Shown in pieces: positions 13,876-23,646 of a stretch of DNA of 42,952 bases. Under the pieces are notes generated by a model. That model ran no database searches. It was given only the letters and a program-made list of their open reading frames with translations, and was not told the DNA's origin. The DNA is taken from NCBI GenBank assembly GCA_020060105.1, contig JAGVAV010000021.1, positions 1-42,952 of the forward strand, given 5' to 3'. Origin of the DNA: Candidatus Woesebacteria bacterium. GTDB lineage: Bacteria > Patescibacteriota > Microgenomatia > Woykebacterales > 2-01-FULL-43-14. Each line of letters opens with the position of its first letter. Positions within the stretch are counted from its first letter, which is position 1. The position numbers were made by a program, and so were the translations under genes.

Positions 13876-14991
13876 ATGAAGATATTAGTTACCGGAGGTT
13901 GCGGTTATATTGGTTCTCATACTTTAGTTAGTTTGATTGAGGGGGGTTTTGAGGTTATTTCCGCTGATGATAACTCGCGCTCGAGTGAAGAAATCCTGGA
14001 AGGGGTTTTCCAAATCACTGGAAAAAGGGTGAAAAATTACCGGGTTAACCTTTGCGACTTGACGGCGACAAAAGAAATTTTTAGGGAAAATCCGGAAATT
14101 TCCGGTATTATTGACTTTGCCGCCTACAAGAGCGTTCCAGAGTCGGTCGAAAAACCGCTTCTTTATTACCGAAACAATCTTGAATCTTTAACAAACGTTT
14201 TAGATTGCGCCCAAGAATTTAAAGTTTCTTACTTTGTTTTTTCCTCTTCCTGCTCCGTTTATGGAAACATTGAAAAGTTGCCGGTGACGGAAGAATCGCC
14301 TTTGAATGAAGCAGAGTGCCCTTACGCTTACACTAAGCAAATCGGCGAAAGAATTTGCCGAGACCTCGCAAAAGTTACGCCAATCAGATTTGTGATGCTT
14401 CGATATTTTAATCCAGTCGGAGCGCATGAGTCTGGTCTAATCGGGGAAGTTCCCTATGGAAAACTGGAGAATTTAGTCCCGGTCATTACCCAAACAGCGA
14501 TTGGAAAATTGCCTCAGCTGACGATTTTCGGAGACGATTATCCGACTCGGGACGGGACTTGCATTCGAGACTATATTCACGTCATGGATATTGCGAGCGC
14601 TCATACTAAAGCAATTCAGTATTTAATTAGGAATTATCCATCTTCCCGCCATTGCGAGCGACCCGCCAACTGGCGGGGAGCGCGGCAATCCCAACCGTCT
14701 GAGATTGCTTCTTCGGCTACACCAGATCACAATGACAAGTTATATGAGATCTTTAATCTAGGTTCTGGGAACGGGGTCAGTGTTTTAGAAGCGGTTAAGG
14801 CTTTTGAGAAAAGCGCGGGGGTCAAGCTCAATTATAAATTTGGGCCAAAAAGAGCCGGAGACGTAATTGCAATTTATGCGGATAACCAAAAAGCTAGGGA
14901 GAAACTGGGTTGGGATCCGAAAAGAGGTATTGATGAAATGATGTCTAGTGCCTGGAAATGGGAACTAAACTTAAAAAAGAAAGAGGGATAA
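13876..14991 (+). CDS. galE: UDP-glucose 4-epimerase with in-frame repeat insertion
   Basis: This encodes 371 aa, 33 more than the 338 of E. coli GalE. GalE interconverts UDP-glucose and UDP-galactose. Visible motifs: GGCGYIGSH (NAD), SSSCSVYG (about 123-130), catalytic Y150-x3-K154, LRYFNPVGAH, and RDGTCIRDYIHVMD. The extra residues, about 256-288 (SSRHCERPANWRG to PDHNDK), are encoded by a palindromic repeat of about 99 bp inserted just after IRNYP and before LYEIFNLGSG. ATG 13876 follows AAGGAGG by 7 nt; the upstream ATG at 13852 lacks a binding site. The insert falls in a surface loop by homology, so activity may survive. The stop codon abuts the ATG of the next gene. Confidence 0.93.
   Translation: MKILVTGGCGYIGSHTLVSLIEGGFEVISADDNSRSSEEILEGVFQITGKRVKNYRVNLCDLTATKEIFRENPEISGIIDFAAYKSVPESVEKPLLYYRNNLESLTNVLDCAQEFKVSYFVFSSSCSVYGNIEKLPVTEESPLNEAECPYAYTKQIGERICRDLAKVTPIRFVMLRYFNPVGAHESGLIGEVPYGKLENLVPVITQTAIGKLPQLTIFGDDYPTRDGTCIRDYIHVMDIASAHTKAIQYLIRNYPSSRHCERPANWRGARQSQPSEIASSATPDHNDKLYEIFNLGSGNGVSVLEAVKAFEKSAGVKLNYKFGPKRAGDVIAIYADNQKAREKLGWDPKRGIDEMMSSAWKWELNLKKKEG
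14644..14739. repeat. Palindromic repeat inserted in galE
   Basis: The ends are CATTGCGAGCG (14650-14660) and, inverted, CACAATGAC. Inside are CCCGCC-aact-GGCGGG (14662-14677) and GCAATCCC facing GAGATTGC. It is of the widespread 'CATTGCGAGCG...GCAATGACG' type of bacterial dispersed palindrome. It is a multiple of three in effect and stays open in the galE frame. Confidence 0.8.
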
Positions 14992-15936
14992 ATGAAAGTA
15001 GTGGTCATTGGCGGAGGGACTGGGACTTACGCTGTACTATCTGGTCTAAAGAAGTTTCCCGACGTTGAACTGACGGCGATTGTCACGATGATGGACAGCG
15101 GAGGCAGTTCAGGGCGATTGCGGGACGAATTTGGCCATTTGCCTCCGGGGGATGTTCGTAAATGTTTAGTCGCCTTAAGCAACGAGGATTTAATTTTACG
15201 CCGATTATTTAATTTTCGGTTTGAGGAAAACTGTTCCTTAAATGGCCACAGCTTTGGAAATTTGTTTTTAACCGCCTTGACGGAGATTACCGGCGATACG
15301 GCAAAGGCAATTGAAGAAGCTTCAAAAATACTGGCGATTAAGGGTCGGGTCCTGCCAGTGACTCTTACTAATACCACTCTTTGCGCCAAACTGACTGATG
15401 GGAGCGTTATTCGAGGGGAAACGAATATCGATGTTCGCAAAGAAAAAACTGAAGCTATGATTGACTCTGTTTACTTAGACCCTCAAGCTTTGGTCTTTCC
15501 TCTCGTGGTCACGGCTTTGAAAGAGGCGGATTTGATTGTCATCGGGCCGGGTGACCTCTACAGCAGCATTATCCCTAACCTTTTAGTTAAGGGTGTTCCG
15601 GAAGCGGTTAAAGTTTCTAAAGCGAAAAAAGTTTACGTGGTTAATCTGATGACAAAGCACGGCGAATCGGATGGTTTCGGAGCCTCGGACTTTATCAAAG
15701 AAGTCCTCAAATATTTAGGCCCGGGAACGAAAATTGATGCGGCGATCGTTAACAAAGGGAAAGTTGCCCCAGAACAAATGCAAGACTATGAAAAAGAAAA
15801 GGCCTTTCCGGTTAAATATGATTTCTTAGAGTGCCAAAAACTGGTTGGCCGGGTGATCTGGTGTCCCTTAGCCTTTTCCGGGAAACTTTACCGGCACGAT
15901 CCGGAGAAATTGGCAAGAACGATTTTGGGAATATAA
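14992..15936 (+). CDS. YvcK-family gluconeogenesis factor (CofD-like fold)
   Basis: This encodes 314 aa. The N-terminus has GGGTGTYAVLSGLKK (about 7-21), then MMDSGGSSGRLRDEFGHLPPGD (in part, about 34-55), GHSFGNL, TNIDVRKEK and VIGPGDLYSSIIPNL. These are signature segments of the YvcK/UPF0052 family, nucleotide-sugar-binding proteins that direct carbon to cell-envelope precursors in Firmicutes. The ATG directly follows the galE stop (TAAATG), with GAGGG before it, so translation is coupled. Its place beside UDP-sugar enzymes and GlmS fits a regulator of envelope precursor flow, which is inference. Confidence 0.88.
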   Translation: MKVVVIGGGTGTYAVLSGLKKFPDVELTAIVTMMDSGGSSGRLRDEFGHLPPGDVRKCLVALSNEDLILRRLFNFRFEENCSLNGHSFGNLFLTALTEITGDTAKAIEEASKILAIKGRVLPVTLTNTTLCAKLTDGSVIRGETNIDVRKEKTEAMIDSVYLDPQALVFPLVVTALKEADLIVIGPGDLYSSIIPNLLVKGVPEAVKVSKAKKVYVVNLMTKHGESDGFGASDFIKEVLKYLGPGTKIDAAIVNKGKVAPEQMQDYEKEKAFPVKYDFLECQKLVGRVIWCPLAFSGKLYRHDPEKLARTILGI

Positions 15937-15939
15937 AGA

Positions 15940-16020
15940 AAAATCAAGTCTCAAAAATCAAAAAAAATATTTGATCTTTGATATGAGGTTTTGCTTTTCG
16001 CATTTTACTTTTTGATTTTG
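15940..16020. repeat. AT-rich palindromic element, family 1
   Basis: AAATCAAG-(x)-TCAAAAATCAAAA on the left faces TTTTGCTTTTCGCATTTTACTTTTTGATTTT on the right as an imperfect inverted repeat. Read from the right it contains GCAAAACCTCATATCAAAGATCAAA, related to the 11305-11400 and 31929-31971 copies. It is the whole gap before glmS, so glmS has no SD. Confidence 0.6.
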
Positions 16021-16022
16021 TT

Positions 16023-17774
16023 ATGTGCGGAATTTTTGGTTACGTTGGAAAAAGAAATAACGCAGCTGAGATAGTTCTCGAAGGCTTGAAGAATCTGGAA
16101 TATCGAGGCTATGACTCTTGGGGAGTCGTGGTTGAAGGTGGGGAAGGATTGACCGTGGAAAAAAAGGTCGGTAAGATTGGCGAGGCGAAGGTTTCTTTGC
16201 CTTCTTCAAATGTCGGTTTAGGCCACACTCGTTGGGCGACCCACGGTGGGGTGAGCGTTGAAAACGCCCACCCTCATCTAGACTGCACCAAGACGCTCGC
16301 CGTGGTTCACAACGGAATCGTTGAAAATTTTTCTAAACTGCGAAAAGAACTGAAAAAACATGAGTTTGTTTCTGAAACTGATACTGAGGTGATTGTCCAT
16401 CTCGTTGAAGACCTTATCCAAACTAAAACTTTGTCCGAAGCTCTTAGGGAGGCTTTTCGAAAGATAGTGGGGCTAAACGCGGTGGTGAGCTTGAAAGGAA
16501 ATCAGTTAGTCGTGGCGAGAAATGGTTCGCCGCTTGTTTTGGGCTTGGGGGAGGGGGAATTTTTTGTCTCTTCAGACGCTTCGGCGATTTTGCCGCACAC
16601 TAAAGAGGTGGTTTTTCTTGAGGATAATCAGGCGGCGGTTTTAGATGCTGGAGGAATTAAAGTTTTGGATCTCTCATCCGGCCAAGAAATTAGACTAAAA
16701 GCCCAGAAATTAGACTGGAAATCAGAACAAGCTAATCTTGGCCAATATCCTCATTTTATGATTAAGGAAATCTATGAGCAACCAAAAGTAATTGAGAACA
16801 TTGTCAAAACTTCTGAAAAACAAGTTGAAGAATTAGCTGATCTGATTCAGCGCTCTTACGGAACATTTTTGGTTGGTTGTGGCACTGCCGCTCACGCTGC
16901 CCTGGTAGGCCAGTATTTGTTTTCGAGGGTGGCAAGACGACATGTTAACTTTAACGTAGGCAGCGAATTTGGCTACCTAGAGCACTTTCTAACCCCCAAA
17001 AGTTTGGTTCTTGCCCTTTCTCAAAGCGGGGAAACGATAGACATTATCGACTCAATCAAAAACGCTCAAAATAAAGGAGCGAGAGTGGCCTCTCTAACCA
17101 ATGTTTTAGGCTCTACTCTTTATCGAATGAGTGATTACAAAATTCTTTTAGGGGCGGGACCGGAAAAAAGTGTCTGTGCGACCAAGAGTTTCACCGCAAA
17201 AATTGCTTTACTTTTCCTTCTTTCCTTTGCGCTTGGCGGAAGAAAAAGGGAAGGAAAAGAAGTTTTAGAACAAACCTTAAAGGAGGTTAAACGTCTATTA
17301 AGGGAGGAAAATGTTAAGGCGGTTGAGAAGTTAGCCGATAAAATCAAAGATAAGGAGCACCTTTATATCGTTGGTCGAGGTTTAAGTTATCCGGTTTCTT
17401 TAGAAGCAGCTTTGAAAGTCAAAGAAGTTAGCTACATTCATGCCGAAGGGTTTGCCGGAGGGGAATTAAAACATGGGGTAATTGCCTTGATTGAAAAGGG
17501 AACGCCGTGTGTGGTTTTTGCGCCTCGCGATGAAACTTACGGGGCGATTATTTCCGGCGCAATGGAAATGAAAGCCCGGGGAGGCTACATAATTGGTATC
17601 AGTTTCGAAGACCATGAGGTCTTTGATAATTGGCTTAAGGTGGAAGACACTGGTGACGGCTCGGCGGTAACAAACTCTGTCGTTGGCCAATTGCTGGCCT
17701 ATTTTCTAGCGGTTAAGAGAGGGTGTGATCCTGATAAACCCCGAAACCTGGCTAAAAGTGTGACGGTGAAATAA
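16023..17774 (+). CDS. glmS: Glutamine-fructose-6-phosphate aminotransferase GlmS
   Basis: This encodes 583 aa, close to the usual ~600. Cys2 after the start Met (MCGIFGY) is the N-terminal nucleophile of the glutaminase; YRGYDS and HTRWATHGG follow. Two SIS isomerase domains occupy about 245-583 (GCGTAAHAA, LSQSGETIDI, and GRGLSYPVSLEAALK with EGFAGGELKHG), and the C-terminus DKPRNLAKSVTV is standard. It makes glucosamine-6-phosphate from fructose-6-phosphate and glutamine, first step to UDP-GlcNAc. No glmS ribozyme is seen; the upstream gap is a dispersed repeat. It ends near a small GTGTCC hairpin. Confidence 0.97.
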   Translation: MCGIFGYVGKRNNAAEIVLEGLKNLEYRGYDSWGVVVEGGEGLTVEKKVGKIGEAKVSLPSSNVGLGHTRWATHGGVSVENAHPHLDCTKTLAVVHNGIVENFSKLRKELKKHEFVSETDTEVIVHLVEDLIQTKTLSEALREAFRKIVGLNAVVSLKGNQLVVARNGSPLVLGLGEGEFFVSSDASAILPHTKEVVFLEDNQAAVLDAGGIKVLDLSSGQEIRLKAQKLDWKSEQANLGQYPHFMIKEIYEQPKVIENIVKTSEKQVEELADLIQRSYGTFLVGCGTAAHAALVGQYLFSRVARRHVNFNVGSEFGYLEHFLTPKSLVLALSQSGETIDIIDSIKNAQNKGARVASLTNVLGSTLYRMSDYKILLGAGPEKSVCATKSFTAKIALLFLLSFALGGRKREGKEVLEQTLKEVKRLLREENVKAVEKLADKIKDKEHLYIVGRGLSYPVSLEAALKVKEVSYIHAEGFAGGELKHGVIALIEKGTPCVVFAPRDETYGAIISGAMEMKARGGYIIGISFEDHEVFDNWLKVEDTGDGSAVTNSVVGQLLAYFLAVKRGCDPDKPRNLAKSVTVK

Positions 17775-17786
17775 TAATTAACCGAG

Positions 17787-17826
17787 GTGTCCTAGTTAGG
17801 ACACTTCCAAGGTGTCCAAAGGAGGG
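17787..17826 (+). promoter_or_regulatory. Alternative hairpins ahead of the ugd ribosome binding site
   Basis: GTGTCC (17787-17792) and GTGTCC (17812-17817) can each pair with the single GGACAC (17799-17804), so two exclusive hairpins are possible. The downstream one ends two bases before AAAGGAGGG (about 17818-17826), the ribosome binding site for the ATG at 17830. It may modulate translation. Confidence 0.4.
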
Positions 17827-17829
17827 CTT

Positions 17830-19122
17830 ATGAAAGTAACGGTTGTGGGAACCGGATATGTGGGTCTGGTAACCGGAGCGATTTTGGCTGATTTTGGAAA
17901 TCAAGTTTTTTGTTTAGACACTAATGAGGAAAAAATTAATCAGCTCAAATCAGGGAGGGTTCCTTTTTACGAACCTGGACTTGAAGAAATTGTGAAGCGA
18001 AATGCTGAGGCTCAGAGATTGATTTTCACCACTTCCTATAAGGAAAGTGTAATTTATAGCGAGGTGGTTTTTATTTGCGTTGGTACGCCCCCAAAGAGAA
18101 ACGGGGAGGCAGATCTTTCTTTCGTTAAATCTGCCGTTAAAAGCGTTGCCGAGAATTTGGCGGATTATACGGTTGTTGTTGGCAAAAGTACTGTTCCGGT
18201 CGGAACGGGAGAAAAAATGACTGAATTGATTAAGAAGTTTAAGAGTAAAAGGGCAAAATTTGACTGGGTTTCCAATCCGGAGTTTTTGCGGGAGGGGTCG
18301 GCCGTTTTTGATACCCTGCATCCCGACCGGATCGTCATTGGTTCAGAGAGTGAAGAAGCGAAAGAAGTTATGCTTGAACTACATAAGCCGATCGACGGTT
18401 TAGCTCTCTTGACTGACGTTAAAAGCGCGGAGATGATCAAGTACGGCGCCAATGCCTTTTTGTCCACCAAGATTTCATTTGCTAATGCCATGGCCAACAT
18501 CTGCGAGAAGGTTGGAGCGGATGTGGAGTCGGTGATGGATGGGATTGGTTATGATAGAAGAATCGGCCGGCCGTTTCTTTACCCAGGAATTGGTTATGGG
18601 GGAAGTTGTTTTCCTAAAGATGTCTTGGCTTTAATCGACATCGCCAAAAGATCAGGTTATAATTTCAAGCTTTTAAAGGCGGTGGACGAAATAAATAAAG
18701 AACGGGCAAGCCTTTTTGTGGCTAAACTAGAAAAGGCTTTAGGAGGGTTGGGTGGAAAAACGGTGGCTATCCTTGGTTTATCCTTTAAACCAAACACGGA
18801 TGACATGCGGGAAGCCCCGTCGTTGAAAGTGATTAAGATGCTTCGGGAGAGGGGGGCGGAAGTTAGGGCTTATGACCCGGTGGCAAGGGAAAACGCCCGC
18901 AAACTGATGCCCGAAGCGACCCACTGCGTAAATATCTATGAAGCGGTTGATGGCGCGGAGGCTCTTTGCGTGCTGACGGAGTGGAATGAGTTTAAAGAAA
19001 TAGATTTGGAGAAAATTAAGAAGTTGCTTAAGAACCCGATTGTGGTGGACGGCCGAAACATCTACGATCCAATAAGAATGAAAGAATTAGGGTTCAGCTA
19101 CTTTGGGATTGGCCGAAGTTAA
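17830..19122 (+). CDS. ugd: UDP-glucose 6-dehydrogenase
   Basis: This encodes 430 aa. [10 protein letters not shown] (7-16) is the NAD motif, [12 protein letters not shown] the cofactor-binding loop, GKSTVPVGT and [11 protein letters not shown] the middle signatures, and the catalytic Cys is at about 260 in [24 protein letters not shown] belongs to the C-terminal domain. It oxidises UDP-glucose to UDP-glucuronate with two NAD. ATG 17830 follows AAAGGAGGGC; the frame continues upstream to 17812 without better support. It lies 14 nt before the UDP-xylose synthase-like gene, its pathway partner. Confidence 0.96.
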   Translation: MKVTVVGTGYVGLVTGAILADFGNQVFCLDTNEEKINQLKSGRVPFYEPGLEEIVKRNAEAQRLIFTTSYKESVIYSEVVFICVGTPPKRNGEADLSFVKSAVKSVAENLADYTVVVGKSTVPVGTGEKMTELIKKFKSKRAKFDWVSNPEFLREGSAVFDTLHPDRIVIGSESEEAKEVMLELHKPIDGLALLTDVKSAEMIKYGANAFLSTKISFANAMANICEKVGADVESVMDGIGYDRRIGRPFLYPGIGYGGSCFPKDVLALIDIAKRSGYNFKLLKAVDEINKERASLFVAKLEKALGGLGGKTVAILGLSFKPNTDDMREAPSLKVIKMLRERGAEVRAYDPVARENARKLMPEATHCVNIYEAVDGAEALCVLTEWNEFKEIDLEKIKKLLKNPIVVDGRNIYDPIRMKELGFSYFGIGRS

Positions 19123-19136
19123 GGAAAGGAAAATCG

Positions 19137-20084
19137 ATGAAAGTTTTGGTAGCGGGAGGAGCTGGCTTTATTGGCTCCCATCTTTGCGAAGAATTGATTC
19201 GTCAAGGCGACGAGATTATCTGTGTTGATAGCTTGCTAACCGGAAGTAAAGACAATCTTAAAAATCTGCTCGGCGAGCAGAAATTTTGCTTTCTTCAGCA
19301 CGATGTAATCCAGCCTCTAAAAGGGGATTTAAAGATAGATCAGATTTATCATCTTGCTTCTCCGGCTAGTCCGGTTGATTACCGAGAGCATTCGATTGAA
19401 ACGTTGCTTGTTAATTCTATCGGAACATATCATTTACTTGAGCTGGCAAAGAAAAACACGGCCAAATTTTTACTTGCTTCTACCTCCGAATGTTACGGAG
19501 ATCCTCTAGAGCATCCTCAGAAAGAAACTTACTGGGGGAACGTCAATCCAATCGGGCCGCGATCCTGCTACGATGAGTCAAAGAGGTTTGCCGAGAGTAT
19601 GACCGTAGAGTACGTGCGCAAGTTTGATCTAGACGCCAGAATTATTCGGATATTTAATACCTTTGGACCAAGGATGCGTCAAAATGACGGTCGGGTAGTG
19701 CCCAATTTTTTGAAGCAGGCTAAAAATGGGGAACCGTTGACGGTTTATGGGGACGGAAGTCAAACCCGTTCTTTTTGCTTTGTTTCCGATCTGGTTGCGG
19801 GAATAGTGAAAGCGGTGAATACTCAAGAAACTAAGGGGGAAGTATTTAATCTTGGTAACCCAGAGGAGCACACAATCCTTGAATTTGCCAAGTTGATTAA
19901 AGATTTAACCGGCAGTGATTCGAGAATTATTTTTGAGCCCTTGCCTGAGGATGATCCAAAGCAAAGAAAGCCCGACATTACTAAAGCCAGAAAGATTTTG
20001 GGTTGGGAGCCGAAGGTATCTCTTCAGGAGGCGCTTAAGAAGACTATTCGCGCCTTGCCCAAAATCGAAGTTGTTAATTCTTAA
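19137..20084 (+). CDS. UDP-glucuronate decarboxylase (UDP-xylose synthase)
   Basis: This encodes 315 aa of the extended SDR type. [10 protein letters not shown] (7-16), [15 protein letters not shown] (about 74-88), [31 protein letters not shown] with catalytic Y145-x3-K149, and [15 protein letters not shown] are hallmarks of UXS rather than of other SDR epimerases. The reaction is oxidative decarboxylation of UDP-glucuronate to UDP-xylose. A good ribosome binding site (AAGGAAAGG) precedes the ATG. It follows ugd directly, so UDP-Glc to UDP-GlcA to UDP-Xyl can be made from one transcript. A palindromic repeat (20125-20219) follows. Confidence 0.93.
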   Translation: MKVLVAGGAGFIGSHLCEELIRQGDEIICVDSLLTGSKDNLKNLLGEQKFCFLQHDVIQPLKGDLKIDQIYHLASPASPVDYREHSIETLLVNSIGTYHLLELAKKNTAKFLLASTSECYGDPLEHPQKETYWGNVNPIGPRSCYDESKRFAESMTVEYVRKFDLDARIIRIFNTFGPRMRQNDGRVVPNFLKQAKNGEPLTVYGDGSQTRSFCFVSDLVAGIVKAVNTQETKGEVFNLGNPEEHTILEFAKLIKDLTGSDSRIIFEPLPEDDPKQRKPDITKARKILGWEPKVSLQEALKKTIRALPKIEVVNS

Positions 20085-20124
20085 GATTTTGAATAAGTAC
20101 AGGAGTTAGACAACTGCTTCCAAC

Positions 20125-20219
20125 TGTCATTTCCAGCTTGACTGAGAATCTAGGTAAATGAAGCTTTCTGGATTCCCGTTCCCCGATCGGAGTCGAGGAG
20201 AGGCTCCGCGGGAATGACA
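20125..20219. repeat. Palindromic repeat between UXS and a GT-C-like gene
   Basis: TGTCATTTCC (20125-20134) faces GGGAATGACA (20210-20219), and GAATCTAG faces CTGGATTC inside. This is the common 'TGTCATTCC...GGAATGACA' dispersed type and fills most of the intergenic gap. No promoter is evident. Confidence 0.65.
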
Positions 20220-20243
20220 CGTGCATAAATCGTGAAAGTAAAT

Positions 20244-22118
20244 ATGAAGAAATGGTTGACTTTTAGCCTGATCTATAGCGTTGGTCTTTTTATTAGCTTG
20301 GCTTTGGTTCCACAGATAACCTTGCCTTTCGAAAACCCTTGGGCGGTGGTTGGAACTTTGACAGAAACTCAGTTTAACCCCGTGAATAATCTAGCCCGAT
20401 TCGCGGTGGTGCTTCTCCTCCCTTCTTTAGTGCTTCTTTTAGTTTATCTAAAACTTAGTCGCCAAAAGAAGACAAAACTTATGTTTGAAAGGAAAACGGC
20501 TCAAGTTTCGCCCTTTTCTGAAAATAAACCTTTGAGTACTTCGGTTTCAGGGAAACAAAAATTACTACTCGGATTCTTTCTTGTTTTCTCAATTTTACTA
20601 GCCTTTAACGCCAGGACCCATCACGTGGCCAGGGAGTTTGATTCCTTTCACGAGGGAGAGTCGTTAGGGACGAGTGTTTCCTATTTAGCCGATCGGGTCC
20701 CCTATAAGGACTTTGTTTTTGTCCACGGAGTTTTTCAAGATCCTCTCCGATCTGTAGTTGCTTTTAATATCTTTGGGAAATCAATTGCCGCCGTTCGAAC
20801 TTTGGAATCGGCAGTCAAGGTGTTTGCTTTTGTTTTACTGGCGGTGCTAATTTATTTAATTTTTCAAGGAAATTTATTTTATTCTTTCACCACCTTCTTA
20901 ATTCTTTCTTTGCTTCAACTTGATCACTTCCGTTTTCCTTACCTTATTCTTATTCCGCCTCGGGAGGTGGTAACCTTTTCTTTTCTGATTGCTTTAGTTT
21001 TTCTAAGCTCGTACTTTAACCTTCAGAAGAAGGGGAGAAAGCGCTTTTTTATCGTTAACTTTTTATTTTCTTTCATTCCGATAGCGGCCTTCGCTTATTC
21101 AGTTGACCGAGGTTTCTATCTTTTATCTTTTTACCTGTTAGTTTCTCCTCTTTTATACCTTTTCTTTTTCCGCAAGAGTCCTTTCCGAAGGATTTACCTT
21201 TTTTCCTCAGCGCTGGGTTTATCGGTGGCTTTCTTAACTTTGGGGTTTCTACTTCGGTTTGAGTACGTTGAGTTTTTTAGATTTGTTTTTTTGACTGTTC
21301 CTCGGTACAAAGAACTTATGGATGGTTTTGTTTACCCGTTTTATGAAAAATGGTTTTTGTTAGCGGTGGTTGTTTTCTCCGCCAACACGTATTGGCTCGC
21401 TTCTCGATTTCTTCGGGAAGTCTTCCTTGCTGGTAATAAATTTCAATTGGCGACAAAGAGTTTTCTGGAAAAGTATTTCCTGGAATTTTCTTTGTTAATT
21501 TTATCGGTATTTTTCTTCCGAAGCGCTTTGGGTCGGGCAGACGTGGATCACCTTTATTATAGTTCAATCCTGATTTATCTGTTAACAGTTTACGTTTTGG
21601 TTAAGTACTTTTTACCTTTGATTCTAGATTACTTTAAAGTTCGTCGGGTGGCGACAGGAACTCTCGTTTTGGCAATCGTCTTTCTCTCCGTTATGAGTGT
21701 TAAATGGATTCAGGAGAAAGGTCTGATAACGGAAAATTTTCCACTTCAAAGAAAAGATACAGAGATCATCCCGCCTAGTTACCAAGCAGTAATTAATTTT
21801 CTTAAAGAGAAAATGACGAAGGAAGATAAATTTTTCACTTTTACTTCTGAGGCAAGCTGGTATTATTTCCTTGATAAACCTTCACCGACTCGTTTTCCGA
21901 TTCTTTGGTTTGCCGCGCCTACCTTTTATCAGGAAGAGGTGGTTAATGATTTGATAAAAAACGAGGTTAAATTTGTTCTTTACAAAAACAACAGTGGAGC
22001 CAGCGCGATCGATAACATTAGCAATGAACGTCGATTTCCTTTAATTGCTCAATATCTTAAACAAAATTATGTTCCTTATGAAACAGTTGACGGGCATGAA
22101 ATTTGGATAAAAAGATAA
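20244..22118 (+). CDS. Polytopic GT-C-like glycosyltransferase
   Basis: This encodes 624 aa with 11-13 predicted TM segments. An early extracytoplasmic loop has REFDSFHEGESLG then VPYKDFVFVHG, matching the acidic-residue-bearing first loop of GT-C transferases such as ArnT and PMT relatives. These enzymes take a sugar from a polyprenyl-phosphate donor, which the GT2-GtrA protein at 10209 could supply. The C-terminal 110 residues are extracytoplasmic (QAVINFLKEKMTKEDKFFTF). The start is uncertain: ATG 20244 or GTG 20232, neither with an SD. The acceptor sugar cannot be read. Confidence 0.75.
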   Translation: MKKWLTFSLIYSVGLFISLALVPQITLPFENPWAVVGTLTETQFNPVNNLARFAVVLLLPSLVLLLVYLKLSRQKKTKLMFERKTAQVSPFSENKPLSTSVSGKQKLLLGFFLVFSILLAFNARTHHVAREFDSFHEGESLGTSVSYLADRVPYKDFVFVHGVFQDPLRSVVAFNIFGKSIAAVRTLESAVKVFAFVLLAVLIYLIFQGNLFYSFTTFLILSLLQLDHFRFPYLILIPPREVVTFSFLIALVFLSSYFNLQKKGRKRFFIVNFLFSFIPIAAFAYSVDRGFYLLSFYLLVSPLLYLFFFRKSPFRRIYLFSSALGLSVAFLTLGFLLRFEYVEFFRFVFLTVPRYKELMDGFVYPFYEKWFLLAVVVFSANTYWLASRFLREVFLAGNKFQLATKSFLEKYFLEFSLLILSVFFFRSALGRADVDHLYYSSILIYLLTVYVLVKYFLPLILDYFKVRRVATGTLVLAIVFLSVMSVKWIQEKGLITENFPLQRKDTEIIPPSYQAVINFLKEKMTKEDKFFTFTSEASWYYFLDKPSPTRFPILWFAAPTFYQEEVVNDLIKNEVKFVLYKNNSGASAIDNISNERRFPLIAQYLKQNYVPYETVDGHEIWIKR

Positions 22119-22134
22119 CTTTCTTTAAAAGATT

Positions 22135-23637
22135 ATGAAGAAATTTACTTTAGATAAGACAAGCTGGATAGCTTTTGGGGCCTTTACGGTTTTATCTTTA
22201 ATTCTCGTTTTAAACCATGAACCGTGGCGGGATGAAGCCCAGGCTTGGTTGATTGCTAGAGACAGTTCGGACCTCCTTTCATTGATTTCTTTGATGGGTT
22301 ATGAAGGAACGCCCGCTCTTTGGCACTTGATTCTTTTTCCCTTAGCTAAACTGGGGTTTCCCTACCTTTCTCTGGCGATAGTGAACCTATTAATAATGCT
22401 TGGAGCTGTCTTTATACTTCTTTGCCGCGCCCCCTTTTCGAAGTGGCAAAAGAACCTCTTTATTTTTGGCTACTTTATTTTTTATGAATATAATGTTTTA
22501 GCGAGAAACTACGGCCTTTTATTTTTATTGCTAGTTTTAGTCGCTAGCTTCTACCAAAAGCGTTTCCAGAAGCCGATTATTTATCCTCTTCTGTTAATTA
22601 CCCTCGCCAACACCAGCGTCTTTGGTTTGGTGATCGCCCTTATTTTATGTGCTTTTTATCTTGGGGAACTAACGTATGAAAAAATGTTTCAGAGAAATCA
22701 TCTGATTTCCCTTTCAATGTTAGTTTCTGGTCTTTTCATCGCGATCTATCAGCTTCTGCCTCCGGCGGACTTATCGCCTCACTTGGGCCGATGGGATTGG
22801 AATTTAAGTTTAGTTAGCCTTGCTAAAAGCGCTTTGGGAATTTTTGCCGGGGCTCTCGTGCCCATTCCTCAACTTAAGGTTGATTTCTGGAACACTCTTC
22901 TTATTTCTGGTTCCTTAAAATATTTGCTAGGGGGTTTGCTCTATGGAATCTCGCTGGGTTTATTGGTGAAAAAACCAAGAGCTTTCGCGATTTATTTGTT
23001 AATCACCGTTGGTTTAACAGGTTTATTCGTTTTTAAGTACCCCGGAGCTTTGCGTCACCACGGTTTAATCTTTGTGGCTCTAATTTTTTCTTTATGGATT
23101 TCTCAAAGCTATTCGGAAAAAGCAGTTCTAAATATTAGACTGCTGGGTAGGCTAGCTAGTTACTTTACAAAGAAACGTTTTTTAACTGTTTTAATGTTGT
23201 TTCAAGTAGTCGCGGCATCGTTTGCCGCCTACTACGAGTTAAAGTATGACTTTTCCGCCGCAGGGAACGTTGGAAGGTTTTTGATGGAAAATGGTTATCA
23301 AAGTACTCATTTAATCTCTTCCTACCGATCTTACGCCGCTTCCTCAATATTGCCTTTTATTTCTAACTCTAAGTTTTACTATTTGGAGTACCAAGATTAC
23401 GGGAGTTACATGGTTTGGAATAAAAGGTGGTATAGCGCTAATTTGCTTTCTACAGACGAAATATTAGAGAGATTAACTTCCGCCAAAGCGACTGCCGGGG
23501 AAAAAGAGGTAATTTTTATTTCAAACTTTAAGGTAAGTGATGATAAATATTTTACGGACAGGTATAATCTAATTACTTGTTTTGAGGGAACCATTCAAAA
23601 AGATGAGTCTTTTTGCCTTTATCAAGAGAAAAGATAG
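22135..23637 (+). CDS. GT-C superfamily membrane glycosyltransferase-like
   Basis: This encodes 500 aa with about 11 TM segments. The first extracytoplasmic loop reads NHEPWRDEAQAWLIARD (about 27-43), the canonical D-E motif seen in GT39/PMT-like proteins. A stretch after the last TM helix (about 385-500) is outside. It probably transfers a sugar from a lipid carrier, acting with the 10209 and 20244 products. It starts 16 nt after the preceding gene without an SD and ends 9 nt before the next GT2 gene, so it belongs to the operon. Donor and acceptor are unknown. Confidence 0.8.
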   Translation: MKKFTLDKTSWIAFGAFTVLSLILVLNHEPWRDEAQAWLIARDSSDLLSLISLMGYEGTPALWHLILFPLAKLGFPYLSLAIVNLLIMLGAVFILLCRAPFSKWQKNLFIFGYFIFYEYNVLARNYGLLFLLLVLVASFYQKRFQKPIIYPLLLITLANTSVFGLVIALILCAFYLGELTYEKMFQRNHLISLSMLVSGLFIAIYQLLPPADLSPHLGRWDWNLSLVSLAKSALGIFAGALVPIPQLKVDFWNTLLISGSLKYLLGGLLYGISLGLLVKKPRAFAIYLLITVGLTGLFVFKYPGALRHHGLIFVALIFSLWISQSYSEKAVLNIRLLGRLASYFTKKRFLTVLMLFQVVAASFAAYYELKYDFSAAGNVGRFLMENGYQSTHLISSYRSYAASSILPFISNSKFYYLEYQDYGSYMVWNKRWYSANLLSTDEILERLTSAKATAGEKEVIFISNFKVSDDKYFTDRYNLITCFEGTIQKDESFCLYQEKR

Positions 23638-23646
23638 GGTAACTTT

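Noticed and set aside
16000-16022. glmS ribozyme
   Set aside because: The upstream gap is only about 86 nt of AT-rich palindromic repeat with no ribozyme core.
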